DNA of 64,000 bases from Liolophura sinensis (lineage: Eukaryota; Mollusca; Polyplacophora; Chitonida; Chitonidae): NCBI RefSeq assembly GCF_032854445.1, contig NC_088303.1, positions 6,209,501 through 6,273,500 on the forward strand, given 5' to 3'. A program made the translations under genes and the position numbers. Below, piece by piece: positions 12,601 to 20,984 of the stretch (positions are counted from its first letter, which is position 1; every line of letters begins with the position of its first letter). Under the pieces are notes generated by a model. That model saw nothing but the letters and a program-made list of their open reading frames with translations. It was not told where the DNA came from and ran no database searches.

Positions 12601-15600
12601 GCTAGGTAAATATATCTATCCCTCAGATGTACGATAACGCAGTATTAACTAAGTATCCATTTCTTACACGATAACCCAGTGAAGTACCTCCTGCTGTACG
12701 ATATATCAGCAAAATATATGAACTAATGTATCCCTCGGATGTGCGACAACCCAGCCAACTATGTATCCCTCTGGTGTACGATAACCTGGTGAACTATGTA
12801 CTCTCTTGACTCAGAATTCCTGTAATGTATGCTGTAATTTATGGAATTATGTATCCCTTTACGATAAATCAGTGACCTATTCCTTTCGCGTACGATAATT
12901 ATAAAATTATTTATTTCTCTACTGTATGGTAACTGAATTAACTATGCATGTACTTGGTGCACGATGATAGCAAACTTTCTGGTTAACAGGTCTTGAAGGC
13001 TGCCAGTCCAGTTCTGTTGAGGATTATATTGCTGGGAGCCTTGTTCCTGTATACACCGGTAAGTGTTACCCGCAGCAAACTGCTCCTGGACGCTTTACCA
13101 CATAGACCACTTTATACTGTCAAATCCGCGTAATCCAGGCCGCGTTAAGCCGGGCGAAACTACTATTAGTACATTGTGGTCGATTCTTGCTAACCAGGAC
13201 GAGAGTGAGAAGCGGTCAGGACCTGTGTCACATACATACAGTACAGGGTACTGTGTGCCAGTTTGACTACTTGGGAGAAATAATCTCAGCAATATACGAC
13301 GTGTTTTCCTCAAAAGCGATTGTGGTCCGCTTTTAATCCATTGGGACAAATGTCAAAGGCCTTGGACTTGAAGGAATCGAATCTGTCGGATTCAACAAAA
13401 ACCTTCGGTTTTATTAACTTAAGTCTACTTATTCCGAGCGCATAAGACTGGCTAAGTCTTCACTGCTGATGACATCAGACGTTATTAACCATGGATTGTT
13501 CCTCTGTAGTACCGCATTTACCATCGTACCACGGGGATCTTCAGGAAGGACCTAATGACATGACTGACACCGCAAAGCTTTGCTTACTCCCGACAATAAA
13601 GCTCGTCGGAACAACACGACGTTTATTGTTGTCGTAAATCTTGTAATCATCTCGTTGTCTAAGACTGGAAATCCTTGTGCTCTTCTGTCAAATACGCCAG
13701 TAGAACAAATCGGAAGCATCATCTTGCGGTTGACACAAGTTTGCTGACATTGTCAGAAGTTTCATCTGCCAACAAAATACCCTCCTTGGAGGGTTGTTTG
13801 AAGGCTTAACCATGGGGACAGTAATGATTGAAATTGTCAGGCAATTCTTGGAGACATCATGTCATCTGAGTCTCTGTTCTGAAATGGATATGGCTGATTC
13901 GAGCCAGTTTATCAATAATTTCTAAGCTGATATAATTTACAGGGTCTGTTTTTCTTCTCATAATTCAATTATATGCATTCTGTTATTAGGACACACCGTA
14001 CACAGGGTTACGCTTTTGTGTAAATAAAACGAAAATACTACAAACTTTATTTTTTGCTTTAGACGAGTAAACTATTGGTTTCATTGTTTCTTTGAACTTT
14101 GCTTTTGAAATTTCAAAATAACTAAGTTAGAGCTTTTCACTTGAGAAGAAATAATTTTGATAGAATAATAAATAAATCCTTAAATATGAAACAAGAGATG
14201 CCAGTGTCGACAAATGTTTGTGAAAATGGATTTGATTTTTCCTTCCAGTTGATAGTGAGCTACTTCCAAGCCAGTGTGCCAATTTGCTGCATGCGGGTTT
14301 GGTTCAGAGAAATTGGATTTGCTATCTCTTACGGCGCTTTGTTGCTCAAAACATGGAGGTAAATTTACGTCTTCACCGTGCTATGGCCAGATTTCAGTTA
14401 CATTGTACATTTGTTGTGCTATTTTGGTGATCCAGTAATTGAAAGCGCCTGTGTTTCTTGAACTGCTATGACAACGGTTTATCTTGCCTACCCTAGGACA
14501 AGAGCTTAGGTCTATCTCGCGGCGGACACCCTCTTGATCGACCAAAATTCGGGAGTCATTCATCAACCCTATCGGTCTTTATTTCTAGAAACAAATGGAA
14601 TTCATTTGGTTCACAGACAGAACTGTACATATTGGCACTTTCAGTATAGGAGTAAAAGCTCAACTGTGGAAATGAACGACAATCACACCATTCCTCATTA
14701 TCGGCCATGTTTAAATTCACTTATTCGCTAAAGTACGTGTATAATATTGTGCTCATTTCGCTTTGAAATGTAGTCGATAATCAAAGACACCCCAAGACTT
14801 GCGCTGACATTTTTTGTCGGATTCATTCCATGATCCTCTTTGACATTAACGTTTTCTTAAGTTATAGTTATATTAATTACCTCGTGTATCAAACAATACC
14901 GGTATGTTCACACGGTGATTGCATATTGCTTGTCTAATAGTCTGGCGAAAGGTTGTATGCCACAACTACAAGAGAATGCAGGAGCTTTGTAGTTAAGCTT
15001 ACAAATTAGCATAACCCAAAGATGAAGTATATTATGGAAAGCTAAATGAAGTCTTTGAAGCGAACGTAAACGATGAGACGAATTCAGCGTCGTGTAACCC
15101 ACCCTTTATACCTGTACACATCACTGTTTTCATTTATTTGTTTAATTTTGTAAATCTTTGCTGCGATATCAGAAGCATTAAAATAGGTTAATATATGGTT
15201 GCTTTTTCCTAACCACATCCAATTGATACATATTTGACGTCACAACACTTTTGTCATAATGACTTCCTTTTAGTTTCTTGCGTGAAATAAAACAAATAAT
15301 TACCTTCTCTGAAAACTATCGTAACATCATTTCCATTTTTACTTAAAAGCTTCACAAAATAAAAATTTGTGGCAACTCCAAAAAATGACGGAGGACGATA
15401 CATGGTTTAAACGGTGGTGTAAATAAAACTGAAATATTGAACTATGTGTTGTTCTACGCCATGTGCTGGAGTTGCCACAACATCCCACTATCTTAGAATC
15501 ACTATTTAATGGATTTTCAGGCACTCAGGAAAATGTAAAGAAACTTTATAAATGCGATCTAAAACCCACCTCAGAAAATAATACCTTTTCGTTGTCATTC

Positions 15601-18600
15601 CTTTGCAAGAAAACAAAAACCCTAAAAATACATCTAATATATTCTAGTAAATGTTTAGACACAGTTCTATTTGAGGGATACGTTGTTTTATATTTTATGA
15701 GCACTTTAAATGGCAAATCAACATGACAGTTCATGATATTTCTCTAATCTGAAACGTCATCTTCGTTTTAGGATATCCGTGGTATTCCGTGTGCGGTCAG
15801 CTCAGAGAGTAAAAATATCCGATTATGATCTCATTAAAAGATTAATCATCGTTGTCCTGCTATTCGCCGGATTCCTCACCGCCAGAATGGTCGCCGGCCG
15901 GCCCAAAGTTGTAGAAGGTAACATTCTCCAATAGAATATGTAACCCTAGAAACATCTCTTAATATGGAGGTGTGTTGGCAGAAGGGTTTAGATTCGAACT
16001 TGTTGGTTCCAAAACAATCTCGGCTTATTTTAAGCACGAGTATTTTTAGGCCATTTTCAGAAAATGTAAGTTCCATATAATGATAATACTGTTACTTTAA
16101 CCACTTTCTTAATGACGTCTGCCGATCTGAACTCTTTTCCACATCTCACGCTCCAGCAGTCTTATAGATATGTGGGGTTTGCCTCAAACATTTTCAATCC
16201 ACCATGAAATGAAATGATATTGAGTACAGCGTAAAATACAAATCTATCAATCAAATAAATAAATAAACATTTCACACTCGCATCATTTGTTGACTTGCTG
16301 CAATTCTTCCATGGTTCATCGCTCACACCACGGCTATTGGACAATTATATTATGTGCTTGGATCCATTTCCGAGTCACGGATCGAGTGCAAGTTTAAACC
16401 AGATGGATTGTCAGATTCCTCGCGTTTATTCTTATGACTTCTTGTCGGTCTGCTTCATATTAGCATTACGTTAAAAGATAACAGTATAACTACCGATTAT
16501 GACAAACTTTCCAGTTAATATTACCTAGTGAGGACGGTTTCTGCTTCTAGCATATCTGTCGCACACTCCGTGTTTTACCCTGGGGACAAATAAGGGTATA
16601 AAAGCTGAAACGTTTAATTACAAAATGGCGAAGTATTATGTCAAATCACAATTTGCTAAACGGCACTCACCTTCTCATGTACCGGATGTAAATTTTTGAA
16701 TGCTTCAAATCCTTACCATTGGGACAATTTGCTAACACCGGGAAGCGGTTTCTCGTCGTGACATGTATAATATACATAAATAATATGTATATCTATCTTT
16801 CCTTTTATGACAGGAAAACACACTAGCGGACTGAAAACATTTCAGTGTTCGTCCGATTGGTGGGATCATTCTGCTGCCATAGGTTAGTATTGCTTACTCG
16901 TCATCGACGATTATTGACTATTCCTCATCAGCATCAATATTGCTTACTCCTCCTTAACATCAGTATTACTTTCTCTTCAATGGATATTGCTTACTCCTCA
17001 TCGACATCAGTATTATTTACTCCTCGTCGACATCAGTATCGCTTAGTCTTCATCAACATCAATATTACTTATCCCCATCAACTTCAGTGTGGTTTACTCC
17101 TCTTCGACATCAGTATCGTCAGCTGCTCGTCCACATCAAACTTGCTTGGACCTCACTGACATTATGACAACACCTTTCAGTGAGTTTATTAGGCAAACTT
17201 TTAGAGAAGGGGCTCGAAATTTACTTTACCAGCAGATTATGTGTGTTCAACACGGAGAGCATATTGTTTGTCTGATAGTCTGCCCTAACTACACAAAGGA
17301 GAATAAATCAACTTTGATGTTAAGCTTACGTATTAGCTTACCTTAAAGATAAATTCATACGTATTGTAACAGGTATATTATAGAAAATTTATCGAAGTAT
17401 AAAAAAATAATGATTTAATAGTACATGTATTTATCACATTTTGTTGTGATTGCGCATAAATCTCCATTAAAATAAACCATCTTGAATTCTGTCTAGTTTG
17501 TTTCTATATGTAATTACCTAGACGTCTAGACGTTATCGTAGTTATTACGTTGCATGTAACGCTGAAAGCGTTTTTGTGTTGCTTGGCCCGCCCCCTGATC
17601 TTCAGATTCTGTCAATTTGTACTATGGTAGTTTTGTTTCATGTTGCAGTTGAGTTGTTGTTCCTGTTGTGGGGAGTCCGGCTGTGTATTGTTGTGAGAAA
17701 AGCGCCTTCCGAATTCAATGAAAGCCGGTTTATCAGTTGGGCAATATACAACGAAACAGTTCTGGCCATTTTCTTAAATGTTTCCATGTGAGTATACTGT
17801 ACTTGTTTCTGTAGATGGATGTTGTCGTTCTCTTAACATCGATTCCTTCTCTTCCCTTTATTACTAGTCCTTTTCTCTTGTTATTCATGTTTTTTTAAAA
17901 ACCTGTCTAGCTTTTATCAGTTAAAATTTTCCGATACACTTCCGTAAAGTGCAGGTTTCAATAGCTATGATATTTCCAGACTCTCCCATACGATATTTTG
18001 AGACAATTCCGTACTCCTCACAGAACAGGTTTCAACGATACCAATATCTGAGCACATTTCCCAACAAGCTTGAATGCCTGTAAATTTCGCCCCCACTTTC
18101 ACACTCCTGACGATGGCTGATCTGTCCATATTACTGGCGAACGTCACTACAGTAACAGTGTGTGATATATTCTAACTGCAGTCGTCATCTCGAACCGTCA
18201 CAGATGGGCTTAGTATGTCTCCATCGCCTGGGTTTAATTTGTTTACAAGATTTTAGCTGCATATTTAAGCTTCACGTGACTGGCATGGCAACAACTGTGT
18301 AATTAATTAATGATTCCGTCTTAAGCCACTGTTGAGCCAGGGTTCTAAAGCAAAAATACACTTGGCGCCATGCATCAAAAACTGACTTCGTGTAGAGCAT
18401 CCTTAATTTTTGTTTTCTTTAAATACTTCCATGACATTCCAGTGAAGGGTTATAAATCAACGGAGTCTGTTTGCATAATAATCGAAACTTACATAAAACA
18501 GCCCCCGTAGACCTACAGTGTTGCAGTAAAACACAATAATTTCCGTATACACAAAAGTATGATTTCCAACCAAATACTTCTTTTAAAAATGTGTACTAAG

Positions 18601-20984
18601 ATTCGTTCTCAGGAATGACAATAAATGTACTGCATTTATGTATGATACAGTTACGTCAATAGAAATATGTGTAAATTTCCCACAGGCCCTCTTTGGCTCA
18701 GTTCTTTGAGGACTCGTTCTCTAGGTGTTTTCTAATGTGGCAAAACAAAGTTGTATGGTGGAAAATTCCTTATGAAAAATGTGCCAGCATTAAAAATATT
18801 AAACAGTTTTAATAGAAGACCTGACCATTTTTAAAATAAGTTCCATTAATGAAAAAAATAAAAACTATTTTTGGCATAATTTTTGTCTTCTTTTGAAATA
18901 ACATGTACCTATTTTAAAATAAAAGAAATGTATCATGATTTCCAACATTTGCTTCTGTCTCGGATTTCCTCAGCCGATGACAGGCCTCGTTTTACTTAGA
19001 CCTATTGCTTTTTCCTATGCCATAAACCCAATATCAAACATGAAAAAAGTATTAGTATTTTCTCTGTTGGGTTTGTTTCAGGGTATTCCTTCAGCATCCA
19101 TTTCCCTCCAATCCAGACCTACTGTATGTTGTTCAGTTTATACACACCCAGCTGACCACTGGGGTCACATTAGCTTTTCTCTTCGGGAGTAAGGTGAGTG
19201 CCACAGGCAAAACATCAATGATCTGCTAAATCACTTCATCATAATTAAGATCAGAAAATTGTTTTAGCACAAATTTAATCTACGTAACCTCTCGGACAGC
19301 ATCCGAACTTCACAAACCGCCGTTGTTGAATTACCTGACTCCATCTCTACGGCAAAATCTTACTAAAATTAAGATCATGTTCTTTGTTCAAAATAGTTGC
19401 TTATAGATAATTATGCTCATTAATGCAACAACACTTAAAACTAAGACAGCCAAACAAGTTGGCAATCGCCCCTTTTACAGAGTACATTTTTTCTGGCTTC
19501 TCCAAACGTTCCACAAATTTAACTTTGACTGATAATGCGGAGTGCTGCCGACTCGAATCGAAAATGGCGGAGCGAAGTTTGGCTTGCCGTCGATGCGCCA
19601 GGTATATTTGTGTTAATTGTGACGTTTTGGTCTTAATTAATCACGAATGATAGGAAGTCATAATTACTGTAGGATAAAGGAAAGCTGCTTTGTAGCGTAC
19701 AGCTTTGACATGTTGAGAACGGCACATTTCAGAAATATTGAGATTCGGGTTGTGAATGTAAGAGTGTAGGTCTGTATTTCTGGATACTGAGCTGAGAATA
19801 ATTAAAACTACGTCTGATATATCTCAGGAAGTGCTGCCTGTACATAAAGCAGGAAAAATCTCTGATATAAGTTTGTTGCGTTATTATGTACATTTTTTGT
19901 TGTTAACATTTTGCCTAGTTGATGAACTCTTTGTATACATATACCTTCACATGCGTGATATTACAGCTCGTGGGCTTCTTCTTATTACAGGCGTATATAG
20001 TATTTAAATACAGGGGCCGTGAGCAGCCCACCCATACCACCATGGTGAGCAGTCGAGGCTCACGCCATAAATACTCACCCACTGTCCTGACCACCGTGAC
20101 GAACAGTGGCAACCAGGCGACCGTGGGAGACAGGGTGGACTCGCCGCCAGAGTACGACTCTGTTATGGAGAAAGATGTGCAAACTATTATACAGGTATCT
20201 GGCCCATGCGTAAATTGTTACACCGTAAACTGACCGGTGGGTAAACTGTTGTATAGGTAACTGATTCATGCGTAAACTATTATCCAGGTAACTGATTCAT
20301 ACGCAAACTGTTATACAGGAAACAGACCGATGAGTAAACTATTATCCAGGTGACTGCTCTATATATACAGTTATACGGGTAACTGATCGATATACAAAGA
20401 GTTATAAAGGTAACTAACCGATGCGTAAACTATTATACAGGTACCTGATCTAAAACCGATCTCTCTTTGATATGAACTGTACATGTAACCGATCTATGTG
20501 AAAACGTTTACACAAAAGTTAAAGGTGATAAAACTATGAGATTTGCACAAATGATTTGTTCAATCAATTATACAGGTAAATGGCCTGTGGGTATCATATA
20601 TATTACGTTGAACTGAGGTGTATGCAAATATCTACAGGTGACTGACACACGAAGGATGTATGAATGAGTAAATGAAAGAATATAGTGGATGGGTGGATAC
20701 ACTGAAGAATGACTGGACAAAATGATAGATGAGTGGAAGGATGCATGCACGGGTCAATTAATGAATGGGTTACAGAGGCAGCCCTGATGTATGATTACAT
20801 TTATTAAATCATTTGTTCAAGTTCCTTGAAATTCTCACCCGATACCTGTTTCTTTTATTATTTGCAGGAGGAGTTTCGTCGTTTGTATACGCAGCTCGAA
20901 GTGTTAAAACAACGAAATATGAAAATAGGCAATCCCCATCTGCAGCATAAAACTATCCGCTATGACAGAAGCGGCAAGAGATGA
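3476..20984 (+). CDS. GPR158/GPR179-like class C orphan GPCR, 3' part (12 exons)
   Basis: Join of 3476-3659, 7459-7582, 10699-10842, 11725-11925, 12990-13058, 14249-14358, 15772-15917, 16814-16882, 17649-17787, 19082-19193, 19991-20194 and 20868-20984: 1619 nt, 539 residues plus stop. All introns are GT/AG and all phases match. Domain order: end of the Cache domain (1-62), Cys-rich EGF-like linker (63-185), TM1 to TM7 (about 186-433), cytoplasmic tail with a coiled-coil segment ending in NPHLQ (502-525). Known of the family: GPR158 is a metabotropic glycine receptor whose Cache domain binds glycine and whose intracellular face recruits RGS7-Gbeta5; it lacks the large Venus-flytrap domain of other class C receptors. 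The tail is very short compared with vertebrate GPR158 or GPR179, and a coding-like stretch follows the stop one base out of frame (20983-21075). The N-terminal exons lie upstream of the window. Ligand and coupling in this animal are inferred only from homology. Confidence 0.93.
6690..6788 (-). mobile_element. SINE family 1 fragment (3' part)
   Basis: A TTTATTTATTTATTTGATTGG tail precedes GTATTTTACGCCGTACTC, the reverse complement of the common 3' region of this SINE. Only the 3' part is left. It lies 232 bp from an oppositely oriented copy at 7021. Confidence 0.8.
7021..7188 (+). mobile_element. SINE family 1, internally deleted copy
   Basis: Starts within the tRNA-like head (GCTAGCGCAGCGTAATG), has a deletion in the middle, and ends with the 3' region TTGAGTACGGCGTAAAAC and an AAATAAATAAATAA tail. 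Confidence 0.85.
7459..7582 (+). CDS. GPCR exon B: linker after the Cache domain
   Basis: Acceptor CTTTACAG, donor GTAAGC. It enters with one base (completing Lys with the AA of exon A) and ends in phase 0; 41 complete codons. The stretch GIDIDLQKVDIDQC matches the conserved segment that begins the EGF-like linker of GPR158/179, and a second Cys follows in ADSARCKK. These cysteines presumably pair with those of the next exon in the linker joining the ligand-binding domain to TM1. Confidence 0.92.
9396..9711. repeat. Decayed minisatellite, about 45-bp unit
   Basis: Roughly seven diverged copies built on TCTAGAGCCGCACATC plus TTAGCTATATGCTATACAAAC. The array seems to continue after the SINE at 9712-9942 (CAAACGCCTGTTAAG), so the SINE probably landed inside it. 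Confidence 0.75.
9712..9942 (-). mobile_element. SINE family 1, near full-length
   Basis: From 9712 it reads tail-proximal region (GGTATTTTATGCCGTGCTC), body (GGGAGGAAACTGAGC) and finally the tRNA-like head (GCTAACAACTTAACCACCTGGGCC). Nearly complete and on the minus strand. It sits within the decayed 45-bp minisatellite. Confidence 0.85.
10027..10230. mobile_element. Two SINE family 1 fragments, opposite orientations
   Basis: 10027-10064 is a plus-strand 3' piece (GCTGACCGCCGTCGTATAAG). 10076-10230 is a minus-strand copy with the usual body (ACTCAAGAATATTTCACTTA) and a diverged head (TTTTGCTGCGCAAGCACGCT). The arrangement is tail to tail. Confidence 0.75.
10699..10842 (+). CDS. GPCR exon C: Cys-rich EGF-like segment
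   Basis: Acceptor ATCGGCAG, donor GTAAAC; 48 codons, phase 0 at both ends. The product opens with Cys and contains GLGFRRGSYRCVCKD, the conserved G-F-x-x-G-S-Y-x-C-x-C element of the GPR158/179 linker, then FYFPDEEAVHKYYNGTE with an N-glycosylation sequon. A minisatellite (78-bp unit) begins right at its splice donor. Confidence 0.93.
10843..11085 (+). repeat. Minisatellite, 78-bp unit x 3, starting at the splice donor
   Basis: The first copy starts at the donor GGTAAACATCTAG of the preceding exon. The next two start at 78-bp spacing (10926, 11004) and repeat the donor-like GAGTAAAC. More diverged remnants (ACCACACAGTTAACC, ACCATCACAGTTTAC) continue to about 11270. The array therefore occupies the first half of this 882-bp intron (10843-11724). 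Confidence 0.9.
11271..11724 (+). other. Remainder of intron 3
   Basis: Unremarkable AT-rich intron sequence with an A-rich stretch near 11320-11350. It ends in the acceptor TTTATCTCCAG. Confidence 0.75.
11725..11925 (+). CDS. GPCR exon D: last Cys-rich part and TM1
   Basis: Acceptor TTTATCTCCAG, donor GTACCC; 67 codons, phase 0. The first part has five Cys in FECLPCAPGCETC..RPC, typical of the stalk just before TM1 in class C receptors. TM1 follows (SSLLGVSVLIMCWIPMLVWF), then THE start of intracellular loop 1 (HYRDVK). The donor is weak after GT (ACCC). The last 30 exonic bases plus 16 intronic bases are the first unit of a 46-bp tandem array. Confidence 0.94.
11896..12312 (+). repeat. 46-bp tandem array copying the exon end and splice donor
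   Basis: Eight full 46-bp units start at 11896, 11942, 11988, 12034, 12080, 12126, 12172 and 12218, followed by partial units to about 12312. Unit 1 is the genuine exon end (TGGTTCACCGTTCACTACAG..AAG) plus the donor and 16 intronic bases. Units 2 to 7 keep AAGGTRC at the donor position; unit 8 has GTGGTACCC. 46 is not a multiple of three, yet the receptor frame stays open from the exon to 12318. Confidence 0.97.
12398..12965. repeat. Decayed minisatellite filling the rest of intron 4
   Basis: Many diverged copies of a motif like GTACGATAACTCAGC plus TAACTATGTATCCCTCTGG, roughly 35-70 bp apart depending on how sub-units are counted. The last copy (GTGCACGATGATAGC) lies about 20 bp before the acceptor at 12989, so this intron is almost entirely tandem repeat. 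Confidence 0.8.
12990..13058 (+). CDS. GPCR exon E: TM2
   Basis: Acceptor TGGTTAACAG, donor GTAAGT; 23 codons, phase 0. It encodes VLKAASPVLLRIILLGALFLYTP: the end of loop 1 and TM2, matching the class C pattern with a conserved Leu-Leu-Gly-Ala-Leu-Leu/Phe-like core. This short exon lies between an intron filled with repeats and a repeat-free one. Confidence 0.92.
13059..14248 (+). other. Intron 5, no repeats seen
   Basis: 1190 bp, phase 0, with a strong donor (GTAAGT). 13080-13870 is less AT-rich and looks like unique sequence; no exon or RNA was recognised. It might hold regulatory sequence, but nothing in the sequence proves that. Confidence 0.7.
14249..14358 (+). CDS. GPCR exon F: extracellular loop 1 and TM3
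   Basis: Acceptor TTCCTTCCAG, donor GTAAAT; phase 0 in, phase 2 out. It encodes LIVSYFQASVPICCMRVWF, then TM3 with IGFAISYGALLLKTW. The Cys at the start of TM3 is the expected partner of the loop 2 Cys in exon H. The pattern R-x-x-G-F-A-x-x-Y-G-x-x-x-L-K is well conserved in GPR158/179. Confidence 0.93.
14359..15771 (+). other. Intron 6 of the GPCR gene
   Basis: 1413 bp, phase 2, AT-rich. The only repeat noted is a dispersed element at 14901-15038 that is shared with intron 8. Confidence 0.7.
14901..15038 (+). repeat. Dispersed repeat family 4, copy 1
   Basis: Shares GTTCACACGG, CATATTGCTTGTCT, ATAGTCTG, GTTAAGCTTAC and ATTAGC in the same order as the copy at 17243-17384. No terminal inverted repeat or coding sequence is evident. 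Confidence 0.7.
15772..15917 (+). CDS. GPCR exon G: intracellular loop 2 and TM4
   Basis: Acceptor TTCGTTTTAG, donor GTAACA; enters with one base and leaves with one (phases 2 and 1); 48 full codons. Loop 2 reads FRVRSAQRVKISDYDL, matching the basic A-Q-R-V segment of GPR158-like receptors. TM4 is LIIVVLLFAGFLTARMVA. In the vertebrate protein this cytoplasmic face contacts RGS7. Confidence 0.93.
15918..16813 (+). other. Intron 7 of the GPCR gene
   Basis: 896 bp, phase 1. It contains one SINE tail (16198-16268). No other structure noted. Confidence 0.7.
16198..16268 (+). mobile_element. SINE family 1, 3' end only
   Basis: ATTGAGTACAGCGTAAAATAC followed by an ATCAAATAAATAAATAAA tail. Heavily truncated copy. 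Confidence 0.7.
16814..16882 (+). CDS. GPCR exon H: extracellular loop 2
   Basis: Acceptor TTTTATGACAG, donor GTTAGT; phase 1 at both ends. It encodes KHTSGLKTFQCSSDWWDHSA: loop 2 with the single Cys expected to bridge to TM3, and the aromatic W-W found in this family. A minisatellite starts at the donor. Confidence 0.9.
16883..17165 (+). repeat. 26-bp minisatellite starting at the splice donor
   Basis: About ten diverged copies of TATTGCTTACTCCTCATCG plus ACATCAG. The first begins at the donor itself (GGTTAGTATTGCTTACTCG). The exon end CCATAG resembles the unit junction ACATCAG, so the unit may derive from the exon-intron boundary, though less clearly than in the 46-bp and 31-bp arrays. Confidence 0.88.
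17243..17384 (+). repeat. Dispersed repeat family 4, copy 2
   Basis: Aligns with 14901-15038: CACGGAGAGCATATTG, TTGTCTGATAGTCTG, GTTAAGCTTACGTATTAGC and TATTATAGAAA occur in the same order. The rest of intron 8 (to 17648) shows nothing further. Confidence 0.7.
17649..17787 (+). CDS. GPCR exon I: TM5, intracellular loop 3 and start of TM6
   Basis: Acceptor TTTCATGTTGCAG, donor GTGAGT; phase 1 in, phase 2 out. TM5 reads VELLFLLWGVRLCIVVRKAP, followed by SEFNESRFISWAIYNE and VLAIFLNVSM. F-L-L-W-G-V-x-L-C, P-S-x-F-x-E-x-R and the A-x-x-N-E that begins TM6 are signature elements of GPR158/179. This is one of the best-conserved exons. Confidence 0.95.
17788..19081 (+). other. Intron 9, no features seen
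   Basis: 1294 bp, phase 2. AT-rich, no repeats or RNA genes recognised. It ends in the acceptor GGTTTGTTTCAG. Confidence 0.75.
19082..19193 (+). CDS. GPCR exon J: extracellular loop 3 and TM7
   Basis: Enters with one base (completing Met); 37 full codons; phase 0 out; donor GTGAGT. It encodes VFLQHPFPSNPDLLYVVQF, then IHTQLTTGVTLAFLFGSK. The H-T-x-L-T-x-x-V-T-x-x-x-L-x-x-x-x-K pattern is the family TM7 signature; the final Lys marks the cytoplasmic end of TM7. Confidence 0.94.
19194..19990 (+). other. Intron 10 with two possible acceptors
   Basis: 797 bp, phase 0. AG acceptors lie at 19965-19966 (ATATTACAG) and 19989-19990 (CTTATTACAG), 24 bp apart. The upstream one would add eight in-frame residues, LVGFFLLQ. 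No repeats noted. Confidence 0.7.
19991..20194 (+). CDS. GPCR exon K: proximal cytoplasmic tail
   Basis: Acceptor TTCTTATTACAG, donor GTATCT; 68 codons, phase 0. It starts AYIVFKYRG, continues as a Ser/Thr-rich linker (SSRGSRHKYSPTVLTTVTNS) and ends in an acidic helix-like segment (PPEYDSVMEKDVQTIIQ) leading into the coiled coil. The last 16 exonic bases plus the donor are the first unit of a 31-bp array. Confidence 0.93.
20179..20500 (+). repeat. 31-bp tandem array copying the exon end and splice donor
   Basis: About ten copies of GCGTAAACTATTATACAG plus GTAACTGATCGAT. Copy 1 (20179-20207) is the genuine exon end GCAAACTATTATACAG with the donor. Later copies keep TATACAGGTAAC or TATCCAGGTAAC; the outer ones decay. 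A further similar motif (AATTATACAGGTAAATGG) occurs near 20568. Confidence 0.93.
20501..20867 (+). other. Remainder of intron 11
   Basis: AT-rich, with short imperfect ATGAATGAGTA/GGATG-type direct repeats at about 20655-20760. Ends with the acceptor TTATTATTTGCAG. Confidence 0.7.
20868..20984 (+). CDS. GPCR exon L: C-terminal coiled coil and stop
   Basis: 38 codons plus TGA (20982-20984). EEFRRLYTQLEVLKQRNMK, then IGNPHLQHKT. The L-Y-x-Q-L-E and N-P-H-L-Q elements match the tail helix of GPR158 that, in the vertebrate complex, packs against RGS7. Known GPR158 and GPR179 proteins continue for hundreds of residues; here the frame stops 12 residues after NPHLQ. The bases after the stop read as plausible protein in the +1 frame (see 20983-21075). 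The stop may therefore be natural, an indel or a frameshift site. Confidence 0.9.
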   Translation, partial: EEFRRLYTQLEVLKQRNMKIGNPHLQHKTIRYDRSGKR

